A stretch of 64,000 nt of DNA from B30-G6 sp963701385 (GTDB lineage: Bacteria > Desulfobacterota > Desulfobacteria > Desulfobacterales > B30-G6). Positions 19,164 through 28,625 of the stretch are shown in pieces. The position numbers and the translations under genes were made by a program. The number at the start of each line of letters is the position of its first letter. Within the stretch, counting starts at the first letter, position 1. The stretch is from assembly GCA_963701385.1 (NCBI GenBank), contig CAVOZW010000005.1, positions 1 to 64,000 of the forward strand, written 5' to 3'. The notes below the pieces were generated by a model. That model was given only the letters and a program-made list of their open reading frames with translations, searched no databases and was not told the DNA's origin.

Positions 19164-22100
19164 TGAAACTCGTCGATACCGCAATAAAAAGACCGGTAAC
19201 CGTAATTGTGGGTGCCATCCTGCTTGTCCTGTTCGGTTTTATTTCGCTCTACAGAATCCCGATCCAGTTGACGCCCAATGTGGATCTGCCCGAGGTGTCT
19301 GTGGAAACCCGGTGGGAGGGCGCCAGCCCGCAGGAGGTGGAACGGGAGATTGTCGATGTCCAGGAAGAGGAGTTGAAAAACCTCGAGGGGCTGGACAGAA
19401 TGGAAAGTGAAAGCCGGGATGGCTATGCTTACATCAACTTGATGTTCGAGATCGGTACGGATACGGACGATGCCCTTTTGCGGGTATCCAAGAAACTGGA
19501 CCAGGTAAAAAAATACCCGACCGATGCAGACAAACCCCTGATCAAATCCGGGGGTCGCCAAGAAGAGGCCATCGCCTGGATGGCGTTGGAGGCTACAGAG
19601 GGATACCAGGGGGTTGTGAATCAGGAGGTTGATTTTATCAATGACCAGGTGAAACCCTTTCTGGAAAGAATCAACAATATCGGTTCAGTCAATGTCTACG
19701 GGGGCCAGGAACGGGAGCTTGCCGTCACAATCGACATGGAAGCCATGGCCGCCCGTAATATTACCATACCCGAATTGATGAGGGCGCTGGATGTTGAAAA
19801 CCGGAATGTAAGCGCCGGCAGTTTTGATGAAGGCAAGCGAAAATATGTTACACGAACGGTGGGCGAATTCAGGGATGTGGCCGACGTTGAAAATGTCATC
19901 ATCAAACGGGTCAACGGGATCCCCGTAACAATGGGAGCGGTTTCACGTGTCCAGCTTGATTATGAAAAACTGGATGTGGTGGTCCGACACGAAGGAAAAC
20001 CTACCATCGTTATGAATGCGGTCCGGGAGCCGGGTTCCAATGTGCTGGTTGTCATGAATCGTTTGCAAGAAGTCCTCAAGGAGCTCAACAACTCGGTATT
20101 AAAGGATAAAAAGCTGAAAATCCGCCAAGTCTACGATGAAACCGGCTATATTTACAGTGCCATCAACCTGGTGAAGCAGAACATCTTTTTGGGTGGTACC
20201 CTGGCAGTGGTGGTACTGATTCTCTTTTTAAGGAATATTGCCAGTACCGTTATCGTCTCTGTGGCGATTCCCATCAGCATCATCGCCACATTTCTTGTCA
20301 TGACCCTCCTGGGGCGTAACATCAATGTGGTCAGCCTGGCAGGACTCAGCTTTGCCATCGGTATGGTGGTGGACAACTCGATCGTGGTGTTTGAGAATAT
20401 TTTTCGTCACCGTGAAATGGGAAAATCGCGTGCCAAGGCCGCCTATGACGGGACCGTAGAGGTCTGGGGTGCTGTCCTGGCCAGTACCTTGACCACTGTG
20501 GCGGTATTTCTGCCCATCATATTTGTAGAGGAAGAAGCGGGCCAGCTTTTCCGCGATATTGCCATTGCCATCAGCAGTGCGGTTTTTTTGAGTTTGATCG
20601 TTTCCATCACCGGCATTCCCTCTCTGTCGGCCAAGATTCTCGGCCGGGTTCGCATGGCCGATCCCAAAAAGAGAAGCCGGTTTTCGATCAAGGGTCTGGC
20701 GGGTGGATTCGTCAACCAGATCACCCGCTTTATCTACTGGATGTGCGGCTATGTGACCGCCAGACTTTTGGTGGTGTTTGTTTTAACCATTCTGGCCGTC
20801 GGTTTTACCATTGGATTGATACCCAAAACAGAGTATCTACCCCAGGGGAACCGTGAGATGCTGTTCGGTATTCTCATACCCCCGCCAGGATACAACCAAG
20901 CTGAGATGAAGCGTATTGCCACGCAAGTCGAAAGTGACATTCTACCCTTGATCAACCATGAAGGTGAAAGTGAACTTGCTCGAAAACTGAACTTGCCCCC
21001 TTTGGAAAGTGTTTTCTTTGTTGCATTTGGACAACAGGCGTTTATGGGAATGATGTCCAAGGTTCAAGAAAGGACACGTGAACTGCTTCCTTATGTCTAT
21101 GGCGCCTTCAGAAAAATACCGGGCATGATCGCCGTGGTTCAGCAGCCAGGGCTCTTCGCCAGGGGCATCGGCAAGGGTCGCTCCATAGAGGTTGAAATTA
21201 CAGGTCCTGATCTGGTGCAACTGATCAGTCTCGGGCGACAGATCTTTGGGGGTGCCATGCAGGTTCTGCCCGGCGCACAGATTCGTCCCATACCGAGCCT
21301 CGACCTGGGAAGCCCGGAAATGCAGATTATCCCCGACCGGGATCGGTTGACCCGATTGGGGTTGACCACCGCCGATTTGGGACTAACGGTCAATGCCCTG
21401 GTGGACGGCGTTCGTGCCGGAGGGTACCGCTTTCAGGGGCAAGAGATCGATCTCATGATCAAAACGGAAGAAAACAGGGTATCGAAAATACAGGATTTAG
21501 CCGGTCTGCCGGTGATTTCACGCTCCGGCGAAAAAGTAACGCTGTCGTCGGTGGCAGATATCAGCTTGACGGAAGGGCCCAGTCAGATCAACCATCTGCA
21601 TGCGGAAAGGGCCATCACCATCCAGATTATCCCGCCAGTTTCAATCGCACTGGAAACAGCCACGCAGCTTGTGGCTGAAAAGATCATCGATCCCCTCATG
21701 CGCAGCGGTGTCCTGGGCAGTCTTAATCACATCAACATGGGCGGCACCGCAGACGACCTCACGCGAACCCGAAAGGCGCTCATGTGGAATTTTTTTTTGG
21801 CGGTGATCATCAGCTATCTACTCATGTCAGCCCTGTTTGAAAATTTTGTGTACCCTTTTATCATTATGTTTAGTGTTCCCCTGGCAGCAGCCGGTGGCTT
21901 TGTCGGTCTTTTCCTGCTCAATCGTTTCGTCATTGATCAACCACTGGATATCATTACCATGCTCGGTTTTGTAATACTGGTGGGCATTGTGGTGAACAAT
22001 GCCATTCTTATCGTTCACCAGACACTTAACAATATGCGTAACGCCGCCATGGCGCCTCGAGAGGCCATTGCCGAGTCGGTTCGTTCACGAATACGGCCCA

Positions 22101-22321
22101 TCTATATGAGCAGTATCACCACGGTATGCGCCATGACACCCCTGGCACTTTCTCCGGGGGCAGGTTCAGAATTCTATCGCGGTCTCGGCAGCGTGGTCAT
22201 TGGCGGCATCCTGGTTTCGACGATTTTCACCATTTTTCTAATTCCGGCATTGCTGAGTTTGACCTTGGACACCCTATCCGGTCTCAAGAGAATATGGCAC
22301 ATAAAGAGTACAGACACCTAA
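19163..22321 (+). CDS. RND efflux pump, AcrB/SwrC-like
   Basis: 1052 residues, the full length of a hydrophobe/amphiphile RND pump. The N-terminal helix (RPVTVIVGAILLVLFGFISL) precedes the porter domain. The helix-4 relay reads GMVVDNSIVVFENIFRH, with Asp-Asn rather than the Asp-Asp of AcrB, as in SwrC-type members. The mirrored helix-10 motif is VGIVVNNAILIVHQTLN. It exports drugs, detergents or lipopeptide-like compounds using the ion gradient; the substrate is not predictable. The AOR-family gene starts 12 bases after its stop. Confidence 0.92.
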   Translation: MKLVDTAIKRPVTVIVGAILLVLFGFISLYRIPIQLTPNVDLPEVSVETRWEGASPQEVEREIVDVQEEELKNLEGLDRMESESRDGYAYINLMFEIGTDTDDALLRVSKKLDQVKKYPTDADKPLIKSGGRQEEAIAWMALEATEGYQGVVNQEVDFINDQVKPFLERINNIGSVNVYGGQERELAVTIDMEAMAARNITIPELMRALDVENRNVSAGSFDEGKRKYVTRTVGEFRDVADVENVIIKRVNGIPVTMGAVSRVQLDYEKLDVVVRHEGKPTIVMNAVREPGSNVLVVMNRLQEVLKELNNSVLKDKKLKIRQVYDETGYIYSAINLVKQNIFLGGTLAVVVLILFLRNIASTVIVSVAIPISIIATFLVMTLLGRNINVVSLAGLSFAIGMVVDNSIVVFENIFRHREMGKSRAKAAYDGTVEVWGAVLASTLTTVAVFLPIIFVEEEAGQLFRDIAIAISSAVFLSLIVSITGIPSLSAKILGRVRMADPKKRSRFSIKGLAGGFVNQITRFIYWMCGYVTARLLVVFVLTILAVGFTIGLIPKTEYLPQGNREMLFGILIPPPGYNQAEMKRIATQVESDILPLINHEGESELARKLNLPPLESVFFVAFGQQAFMGMMSKVQERTRELLPYVYGAFRKIPGMIAVVQQPGLFARGIGKGRSIEVEITGPDLVQLISLGRQIFGGAMQVLPGAQIRPIPSLDLGSPEMQIIPDRDRLTRLGLTTADLGLTVNALVDGVRAGGYRFQGQEIDLMIKTEENRVSKIQDLAGLPVISRSGEKVTLSSVADISLTEGPSQINHLHAERAITIQIIPPVSIALETATQLVAEKIIDPLMRSGVLGSLNHINMGGTADDLTRTRKALMWNFFLAVIISYLLMSALFENFVYPFIIMFSVPLAAAGGFVGLFLLNRFVIDQPLDIITMLGFVILVGIVVNNAILIVHQTLNNMRNAAMAPREAIAESVRSRIRPIYMSSITTVCAMTPLALSPGAGSEFYRGLGSVVIGGILVSTIFTIFLIPALLSLTLDTLSGLKRIWHIKSTDT

Positions 22322-22333
22322 AGGAAGGAAACT

Positions 22334-24475
22334 ATGAAAGCGTTTAATTTGAAGGGCATCAAGTCACTGACTTATCAACGACCGAAGATCGAAAAGGGAT
22401 ACGCGAATCAAACCCTTTGCGTGGATATTTCAGATGCTGAAATATCCATCAAACCGGTTTCCGACGAAATGAAGCGGATTTTTGTGGGCGGCAAGGGCTT
22501 TGATTTGTGGCTGCTGTGGCATGCTGTAACCGGTACCACCCAGTGGTCGGATCCGGAGAATGCCATCTGTATGGCCTCGGGTCCCATGGGCGGGACCCCA
22601 TCCTATCCAGGGTCAGGCAAAAGTATTGTGACGTCCCTGTCACCCCTGACAGGATCGGTTATCGATTCAAACGTGGGCGGGTATTTTGGCCCCTATCTCA
22701 AGTTTTCAGGATTCGATGCCTTGGAAATACAGGGCCAGGCCACCCGAGAAGTGGTTATCTATGTTGATGGTATCAGCGAGCAGGTAACCCTATTCGAAGC
22801 AGAGGGCCTGCCCGAAGATGCCTATGAAACCTCGTCTGTATTGACCCAGCATTTTGGGAATGAAAAACCCAGGGGGATTTCTGTCGTTTCCACAGGCCCG
22901 GGTGCTAAACATACCTTGATGGGCTGTTTGAACGTCAGCTGGTACGACCCAAAGCGGAAACGGGCTAGATATAAACAGGCTGGTCGTGGTGGGTTGGGAA
23001 CGGTGTTTGCCCATAAAGGCATCAAGGCAGTTGTTGTGCGCTGGGATACTGTTTCCATGGACGCCAATAATCCAGCAGACATGGAAACGATGAAAGCCGT
23101 CGCCAAAAGTTACTCTAAAGAAATCGTCCAGCTAGACCCGAAACAAAATGAGATGGCAAAGATCGGCACGACCCATCTGGTTCCCATTATGAACGACTTT
23201 GATCTGCTGCCGACACACAATTTCAAATTCGGGCAGCATAAGATGGCGGGCCTGATTGGAAAGGATGTTTATAAAGATATCTTCGACCCGGGATTCGACG
23301 GGTGCTGGATGGGTTGCACCGTGGCTTGCTCTCATGGTGTAAAGGATTTTGTACCCCTGACGGGCCCCTACAAGGGTATCAAGGTCTTTGTGGACGGACC
23401 CGAGTATGAAACCATTGCCGGGTGCGGATCCAATCTGGGTATTTTTGATCCATTTACCATTATCGAAATCAATTTTTACTGTGATGCTTACGGTCTCGAT
23501 ACCATCTCGGTGGGGACCACCCTGGCATTTGCCATGGAATGTTTCGAGATGGGTCTTATTGACGAAAGCCATACCGGCGGACTGAATCTCCATTTCGGCA
23601 ATCGGGATGCAGCCCTGGAGCTGGTTCATCAAATGGCCAGGGGCGAAGGGTTTGGAACGCTGCTCGGCCAGGGTGTTCGGCGGATGAAAAAACTGTTTGC
23701 TTCGGAATTTGGTGCGGATGACCAAATCCTGCAGGATATCGGCATGGAATCAAAGGGTCTGGAGTTCTCCGAGTACATGACCAAGGAATCGCTCGCCCAA
23801 CAGGGGGGCTACGGCATGGCACTCAAAGGACCGCAGCATGACGAAGCATGGCTTATTTTTCTGGACATGGTGCATAATTACATGCCCACATTCGAACAGA
23901 AAGCAGAGGCGTTGCACTGGTTTCCCATGTTTCGGACATGGTTCGGCCTCTGCGGTCTATGCAAGCTTCCCTGGAATGATATTGTTCCGGAAGACAACAA
24001 GGACACTGCGGAACCCGCCAAGGTAATCAAGCATATGACGTGGTACGCCCAGTATTTCGCTGCCGTAACAGGGCGCAGCGTCGTTCCGGAGGATCTCGTC
24101 ACGATCAGCGAGGCGGTCTACAATTTTCAAAGGATCTTCAACCTGAGAATGGGGTTTGGAACCAGAACGCAGGACAGCATCCCGTATCGTGCGGTGGGGC
24201 CGGTGACCGAGGAGGAATATGAATCCCGCCGGGAACGCTACGATGGCCAGCTCAAGGAAAAGCATGGCGTTGATGTCGAGGACAAGTCGACAGCCGAAAA
24301 GATGATTATTCTACGCAAGCTGCGAGAAGAACAGTATGAACAATTAAAAGATGCCGTGTATGTGCGAAGAGGGTGGACACAAAACGGTATCCCGACAATA
24401 GAAACCGTCAAGCGTCTAGGCATCGATTTTCCAGACGTCTTGAAAACCCTCAGGGAAAACGGAGTTACTACGTGA
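22334..24475 (+). CDS. Aldehyde ferredoxin oxidoreductase (AOR) family tungsto/molybdoenzyme
   Basis: 713 residues, a little longer than classical AOR (about 600). The N-terminal domain has FVGGKGFDLWLLW and ASGPMGGTPSYPGSGKS, which contact the bis-pterin cofactor. A Cys cluster GCWMGCTVACSHG (spacing C-x3-C-x3-C, residues near 324-332) and a later LCGLCKLPW (near 540) can hold the 4Fe-4S cluster; classical AOR has C-x2-C-x3-C. The C-terminal 60 residues are charged and helical. The family oxidises aldehydes to acids or, as in BamB, reduces aromatic acyl-CoA. No Bam partners are present, so the substrate is open. It overlaps a dedicated sulfur-carrier gene by 4 bases. Confidence 0.88.
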   Translation: MKAFNLKGIKSLTYQRPKIEKGYANQTLCVDISDAEISIKPVSDEMKRIFVGGKGFDLWLLWHAVTGTTQWSDPENAICMASGPMGGTPSYPGSGKSIVTSLSPLTGSVIDSNVGGYFGPYLKFSGFDALEIQGQATREVVIYVDGISEQVTLFEAEGLPEDAYETSSVLTQHFGNEKPRGISVVSTGPGAKHTLMGCLNVSWYDPKRKRARYKQAGRGGLGTVFAHKGIKAVVVRWDTVSMDANNPADMETMKAVAKSYSKEIVQLDPKQNEMAKIGTTHLVPIMNDFDLLPTHNFKFGQHKMAGLIGKDVYKDIFDPGFDGCWMGCTVACSHGVKDFVPLTGPYKGIKVFVDGPEYETIAGCGSNLGIFDPFTIIEINFYCDAYGLDTISVGTTLAFAMECFEMGLIDESHTGGLNLHFGNRDAALELVHQMARGEGFGTLLGQGVRRMKKLFASEFGADDQILQDIGMESKGLEFSEYMTKESLAQQGGYGMALKGPQHDEAWLIFLDMVHNYMPTFEQKAEALHWFPMFRTWFGLCGLCKLPWNDIVPEDNKDTAEPAKVIKHMTWYAQYFAAVTGRSVVPEDLVTISEAVYNFQRIFNLRMGFGTRTQDSIPYRAVGPVTEEEYESRRERYDGQLKEKHGVDVEDKSTAEKMIILRKLREEQYEQLKDAVYVRRGWTQNGIPTIETVKRLGIDFPDVLKTLRENGVTT

Positions 24476-24669
24476 TTACACTGGATGGCGAGCAGATGCC
24501 CTGGCAGCATGGCATGACCGTATCCGATTTGCTGCAGGAAATGACCCAAGCCCATCAATTCGCCGTGATCAGGGTTAACGGCAGGTATGTATCCCGACCC
24601 AATTTCAGCACCTACGTCATACCGGACAAAGCTGAAATATATATAATACCGATGATTGCAGGGGGCTGA
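24472..24669 (+). CDS. ThiS/MoaD-like sulfur carrier protein
   Basis: 65 residues starting at GTG 24472, overlapping the AOR stop (GTGA), with GGAG 8 bases upstream. Beta-grasp features: ITLDGEQMPW, GMTVSDLLQEM, FAVIRVNGRYVSR, and a C-terminal IIPMIAGG whose Gly-Gly end is the thiocarboxylation site. MoaD donates sulfur to form molybdopterin, the pterin cofactor of AOR enzymes. Such small carriers are often encoded beside AOR genes, so service to that cofactor is likely. A ThiS role in thiamine synthesis is less likely here. Confidence 0.88.
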   Translation: MITLDGEQMPWQHGMTVSDLLQEMTQAHQFAVIRVNGRYVSRPNFSTYVIPDKAEIYIIPMIAGG

Positions 24670-24818
24670 ACAACGTCGCCTTGAAAGAGGTAACAGCGAC
24701 AGCAACTGCCATGATTTCCCATTGGACGGGACAGGATTGAACAACCCAAAAAAGATAGCGCTCAATATTGACAAAGCATCTGGATGCATTCTATAAATTC
24801 ATCTTTTAAGGAGGCGTC

Positions 24819-25115
24819 ATGCTTAAAAAGAATTACACCAAAACAGGCCATTTTTGCAGAGTGACATTCAAGGTCTCACCGGAGGTCAATGCCAGGAACG
24901 TAATGCTGTGCGGAGATTTTAATGATTGGAATAAAAAGGCAACCCTCATGAAGCAACTCAAAGATGGGAGTTTTTCGGTGACGATTACCTTGCCTGCAAA
25001 CCATTCGTATCGGTTTAAATATTTTCTCGGCGGCCAACGATGGGAGAATGACGGGGATGCGGATGGCTATATCCGGAATGATTTCGGAAGTGAAGACTCC
25101 GTTCTCAAAGTTTGA
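24819..25115 (+). CDS. Stand-alone CBM48 / AMPK-glycogen-binding-like domain protein
   Basis: 98 residues that are almost entirely one domain: CRVTFKVSPEVNARNVMLCGDFNDWN, then FSVTITLPANHSYRFKYFLGG and a final DGYIRNDFGSEDSVLKV. This is the early-set glucan-binding fold found in branching enzymes and AMPK beta subunits, here without any catalytic partner. AAGGAGG precedes the ATG. It may bind glycogen or act as a regulatory subunit. No glycogen gene is nearby, so the role is unknown. Confidence 0.82.
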   Translation: MLKKNYTKTGHFCRVTFKVSPEVNARNVMLCGDFNDWNKKATLMKQLKDGSFSVTITLPANHSYRFKYFLGGQRWENDGDADGYIRNDFGSEDSVLKV

Positions 25116-25691
25116 TAGGAACTATTACATTCAATTCATATCAATTGCGTAATTTGGGTTTTAATTCGGACCTTGGGGATATAAAATCTTCTATATATTC
25201 GACTTTTTTTGTCCGCTATACAATATGTTGAACTTGCACGATTTTTGCATACTAATGACTCATTACGTTTGCAGTGGCTCGTTAGATGCTTAAAAATGCA
25301 AAACACAGCGTGGTCGTATGAAAGATTATTCAGTTCTCAAATCAAGCAGAGAGGCGCTTCTGAGAAAGGCCGGTTTCCGGGAAGGCCAATATGTTTTCAA
25401 GAGCGGCTCTCTGAATTCGATACGCAACATGCAAGTCGAGGGCGATAGGAACGACACGGATTCCCCCGGCGATCAGAATTGATGCTTGGCATGTTCATCC
25501 AACCGTTTGCGAATCCTTTTCAGGCATGGGATGCAGCTAAGTGCTAACCTTGACCGTATGGTCGTATAGGTTAGCATCAGACCGGGATACCTTTCACCTC
25601 AAAAGCGTACCATAGGCCCTCCCTGCTTTAACTTCTCGATGTGGACGCCCAAACTTGCCATCGGAAAAAAAAGATTAAGGAGATCGAGATC
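25116..25691. other. 576-base gap with one weak small ORF and a hairpin
   Basis: A 54-codon ORF at 25318-25482 (+) starts MKDYSVLKSSREALLRKAGF. It has no ribosome site and no recognisable family, so I do not call it a gene. A hairpin with arms TGCTAACCT (25542-25550) and AGGTTAGCA (25568-25576), plus an inner GACC/GGTC pair, could end or attenuate transcription before the PA14 gene. Nothing else is apparent. Confidence 0.4.
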
Positions 25692-26339
25692 ATGGGGCAT
25701 TCGACGTCACGCTGCCTTTGTGCTTGGCTGTTATTCTGGGGCATTCTCGCACTGAATGGATGCCATGGTTTTCATCGTGTCGGGGAAGAAAGCGATTTAA
25801 ATGCCACGGAGCCGGACGCCTGGCCCCGACCAGCCTTTTTTTTGGCAGGTGAACCCCCAACGATCCCCGGTCTTTCCGTTGTTCATTTATCAAAGAAAAT
25901 CAGACATATCGATGAGATGCCGGGCGTCAAGTGGATGGCTAAAAATGGTTTGCCCGGCAAACCAATACAGATGATTGACCACCAATTTGGGAATGGGGAT
26001 GTGTTCGATAGCGGTAAAAGCCATAGGGTTTGTGTTCAGATTCAGGGCTACGTGAGTTTTAGGGAAAGTGGGAGATACCAGATCAAAGCCAACAGTAACG
26101 ATGGTATTCGGGTTTTCTTGGACAACAAAATGATTCTCAACGATCCGGACATTCATGCAGACCGTTTTACACCGGCGGCGGAGATTGATATCAAACAGCC
26201 GGGCAAATATGCTGTCCTGGTTCGGTACTTTCAGAGAAAAGGAAGTGCGACCTTGGAATTGTACTGGAAAACACCCGGAGCTGAAACATTTGTCATCATA
26301 CCGGCAATGGCGTATTCACACGCTAGTCCTGTGTCCTGA
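25692..26339 (+). CDS. PA14-domain lipoprotein
   Basis: 215 residues from the ATG at 25692, with AAGGAG 9 bases upstream. The signal peptide ends in a lipobox LALNGC, so Cys near residue 24 would be lipidated. The rest is a PA14 beta-barrel: VQIQGYVSFRESGRYQIKANSNDGIRVFLDNKMI and then YAVLVRYFQRKGSATLELYW. PA14 domains usually bind carbohydrate at the cell surface. The protein is the domain alone, tethered to a membrane; the ligand is unknown. Confidence 0.82.
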   Translation: MGHSTSRCLCAWLLFWGILALNGCHGFHRVGEESDLNATEPDAWPRPAFFLAGEPPTIPGLSVVHLSKKIRHIDEMPGVKWMAKNGLPGKPIQMIDHQFGNGDVFDSGKSHRVCVQIQGYVSFRESGRYQIKANSNDGIRVFLDNKMILNDPDIHADRFTPAAEIDIKQPGKYAVLVRYFQRKGSATLELYWKTPGAETFVIIPAMAYSHASPVS

Positions 26340-26452
26340 TACTGGCATCGCCTTTTTTGTGGGGTTGGGGGCACGAAAAAGGTTCGCGTGCCAATCAGTC
26401 TTCGCTTCGATCCGTTGCAGGCAGGGGATAAATTTTCTGTGCCACGGTATTA

Positions 26453-26902
26453 TTAGTGGGTTCTGATTAAGACAACACCCCCCACCAGCAAAAGTACCCC
26501 GCAGACCCGCCAACCATTTATGGGGTGAACCGCGTAACCGATTAAGCCAAAGTGGTCCAGCACCACGGATGCAAACATCTGACCCGATACGACAAGAGCG
26601 ATCATGGAAGCTGCGCCAAGCCTGGGGGCCAGAACGATCGTGGCTGCAACCAGAAATGCGCCCAGGAACCCGCCCGACCATATCCACCAGGGATATTGCT
26701 TCAAGCTCGATATCGAAGGCAGAGGTACACGCAAGATAATGGCATAGACGATAAGGGCTGCCGTGCCCACGGCAAAAGAGATGGCAGCGGCCAGAACAGG
26801 TGACTGCGTCCAGAGATTCAGTCGCGAATTAATACCCGCCTGGGTTGGCAGGCAAAACCCGGCGGCGACAGCCAGAACAATGTAGGGAAGGATTGTGTTC
26901 AT
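26453..26902 (-). CDS. DMT-type small membrane protein (YdcZ/DUF606 family)
   Basis: 149 residues from the ATG at 26902; a TTG six codons upstream is less likely. Five membrane helices. It begins with LPYIVLAVAAGFCLPTQAGINSRL, where the family has a conserved G-N/Q-x-x-N/R pattern, and has the central WWIWSGGFLGAFLVAATIVLAPRLGAA and GWRVCGVLLLVGGVVLI at the end. YdcZ proteins belong to the drug/metabolite transporter clan as half-size units. The substrate is unknown. It has no close same-strand neighbour. Confidence 0.8.
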   Translation of the reverse strand: MNTILPYIVLAVAAGFCLPTQAGINSRLNLWTQSPVLAAAISFAVGTAALIVYAIILRVPLPSISSLKQYPWWIWSGGFLGAFLVAATIVLAPRLGAASMIALVVSGQMFASVVLDHFGLIGYAVHPINGWRVCGVLLLVGGVVLIRTH

Positions 26903-27047
26903 TGGTGATAATTCCAGCAAAAATTAGAAAAAATTGGGGACATCCTTAAATTATCAGTTTCATCGCTTTTGCTATGATGAAATTACGCTTTTTAAAACAG
27001 GTCAAACAAGACCACGCATTTGGGATGCATGTATTTTATTCGTTCAT

Positions 27048-28187
27048 TCAGACTCTCAATCGTTTGATGGTGCTTGCTACGACGTCGATGGTTGTGTGGA
27101 TCTGGTCCGGCGTTGTCATTCGACCGGTGGAAAAACGAACCGTGCCCTTGGCCCATTCCAGGGGAATCCGCATTGCTTTTAGGACGTGGGACAGGGTAAC
27201 GGTGTCCGAGTGACAGGCGGCGCCGGCAGAGGCGGCCACTTCCAGTCCGATTTCATCTAGTATTCGATTGGCCTCCAAACCCTTGAAAGAGAGACTCAGG
27301 GTGTTGGGCAGGCACTTGTCGAAATGCCCATTGTGGCGCATGTTATCTAGTTGTGACGCCAGTCCCTCATACAAATGGTTACGCAAAGCACTCAAATGTC
27401 TACCGGCATGATCGAGACTCCGCTCGGCCATTTCACAGGCTTTGCCCAGCCCCACGATCGCGAGTACGTTTTCGGTGCCGGCGCGCCATCCCATCTCCTG
27501 GTTTGCCCCGTGGCAAAATTTTTCCGGTAACAAGCCCTTTTTAACGTATAGTGCGCCAATGCCCTTGGGGGCGTATAGTTTGTGGCCCGCAATTGAGAGC
27601 AGGTCGACGTTCATTTCTTGAACATCCGTGGAGATCTTACCCGCGCTTTGGGCCGCATCTGTGTGGATGCAGATGTCTTTCTGTCTGGCAAGCTTGGCAA
27701 TCTCACATATGGGTTGGACGGTCCCCACTTCGTTGTTGGCATGCATGATGGTGATCAACACCGTATCCGGTCGAATGGCAGCGGCTACACTTTCCAGGTG
27801 AACCATGCCGGCGTCATCCACATCAACGTAGGTCGTTTCAAAACCTTCGGTTGCAAGATATTGGCAGACCTCCAATACAGCCGGGTGTTCCACTGTACTG
27901 GTGATAATATGACGGCCCTTGTCCTTCAGGGCGCGAGCTATCCCCTTGATCGCGTGGTTGTTTGATTCGGTGCCCCCGGATGTAAAGAACACCTCTTCTG
28001 CCGTGCAATTGAGAAAGCCGGCTACCTGTTGTCGGGCGTTTTCCAGCGCTCTTTTGGGGCGAATACTATACCAATGGGAACTGGACGGGTTGCCGAATTC
28101 GGTCTCCAGGAACGGCCTCATGGCAGCAATCACTTCAGGATCGTGGGGCGTAGTACCATTGTAATCCAGATATATAGGCTGAACCAT
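27048..28187 (-). CDS. Cysteine desulfurase / selenocysteine lyase-like PLP enzyme
   Basis: 379 residues of the NifS/IscS class V aminotransferase family. TSGGTESNNHAIKG near the N-terminus; HTDAAQSAGK; the PLP lysine in SIAGHKLYAPKG; RAGTENV; and the active Cys in ASAGAACHSDTV. The last motif resembles the GAACHSD of animal selenocysteine lyase more than the SGSACTS of IscS. The enzyme abstracts S or Se from Cys or Sec to form a persulfide or selenide. No IscU or Suf gene adjoins it. A small chimeric ORF ends 7 bases upstream of its start. Confidence 0.87.
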   Translation of the reverse strand: MVQPIYLDYNGTTPHDPEVIAAMRPFLETEFGNPSSSHWYSIRPKRALENARQQVAGFLNCTAEEVFFTSGGTESNNHAIKGIARALKDKGRHIITSTVEHPAVLEVCQYLATEGFETTYVDVDDAGMVHLESVAAAIRPDTVLITIMHANNEVGTVQPICEIAKLARQKDICIHTDAAQSAGKISTDVQEMNVDLLSIAGHKLYAPKGIGALYVKKGLLPEKFCHGANQEMGWRAGTENVLAIVGLGKACEMAERSLDHAGRHLSALRNHLYEGLASQLDNMRHNGHFDKCLPNTLSLSFKGLEANRILDEIGLEVAASAGAACHSDTVTLSHVLKAMRIPLEWAKGTVRFSTGRMTTPDQIHTTIDVVASTIKRLRV

Positions 28188-28194
28188 TTTATTT

Positions 28195-28419
28195 CTACTG
28201 TTCGGGTATCGTAAATCCCAGATCGAAGATTCGGTGGCAGCTAGGACATAGGAACAGCCATTTTATCTTGTCCCCCGATTTCTGAAACATGGAGTGAAAG
28301 CCATCTCCGGGATTATAGACAGGACAATGCATGAAAACCTGCTTCATGTCGCAATGTAAAAGCGGCCCGATAAGGTGAAAAAGCCCTTCAGGCGCATCGA
28401 TTCTCGCTTTTCTTGGCAT
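28195..28419 (-). CDS. Small chimeric ORF with REP-transposase-like start and Cys-rich end
   Basis: 74 codons. The first ten residues MPRKARIDAP are the near-invariant start of REP-associated (RAYT, Y1-type) transposases, and GLFHLIG continues weakly in that style. After about residue 24 the similarity stops. The remainder (MKQVFMHCPVYNPGDGFHSM..., LFLCPSCHRIFDLG) has two CP pairs that could bind zinc. No ribosome site is visible before either the first ATG or the internal ATG at 28347. It ends 7 bases before the desulfurase gene, so it may be a small metal-binding protein that took over a dead transposase start. Function unknown. Confidence 0.4.
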   Translation of the reverse strand: MPRKARIDAPEGLFHLIGPLLHCDMKQVFMHCPVYNPGDGFHSMFQKSGDKIKWLFLCPSCHRIFDLGFTIPEQ

Positions 28420-28625
28420 GCATTTTTACGTAGCATACTTGCCATAGAAGAGAAACGCATAATTGCATAGGCGTCTCTAAATTGGATTCCTCTGGTCATA
28501 CTCCCAAGGTCATGCTAAATAGAACCCGATCAAGAAAAAGTTTCAGGAGAGTGTTTGTGACTACCAAGATCATTGAAAGTAGCATAAACGCATAGAAATG
28601 AGTAATCTGCTATTGGGGGGAAATC

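Noticed and set aside
25318..25482. 54-codon ORF MKDYSVLKSSREALL... in the gap before the PA14 gene
   Set aside because: No ribosome site, no family and no conserved context; kept only as a remark in the gap entry.
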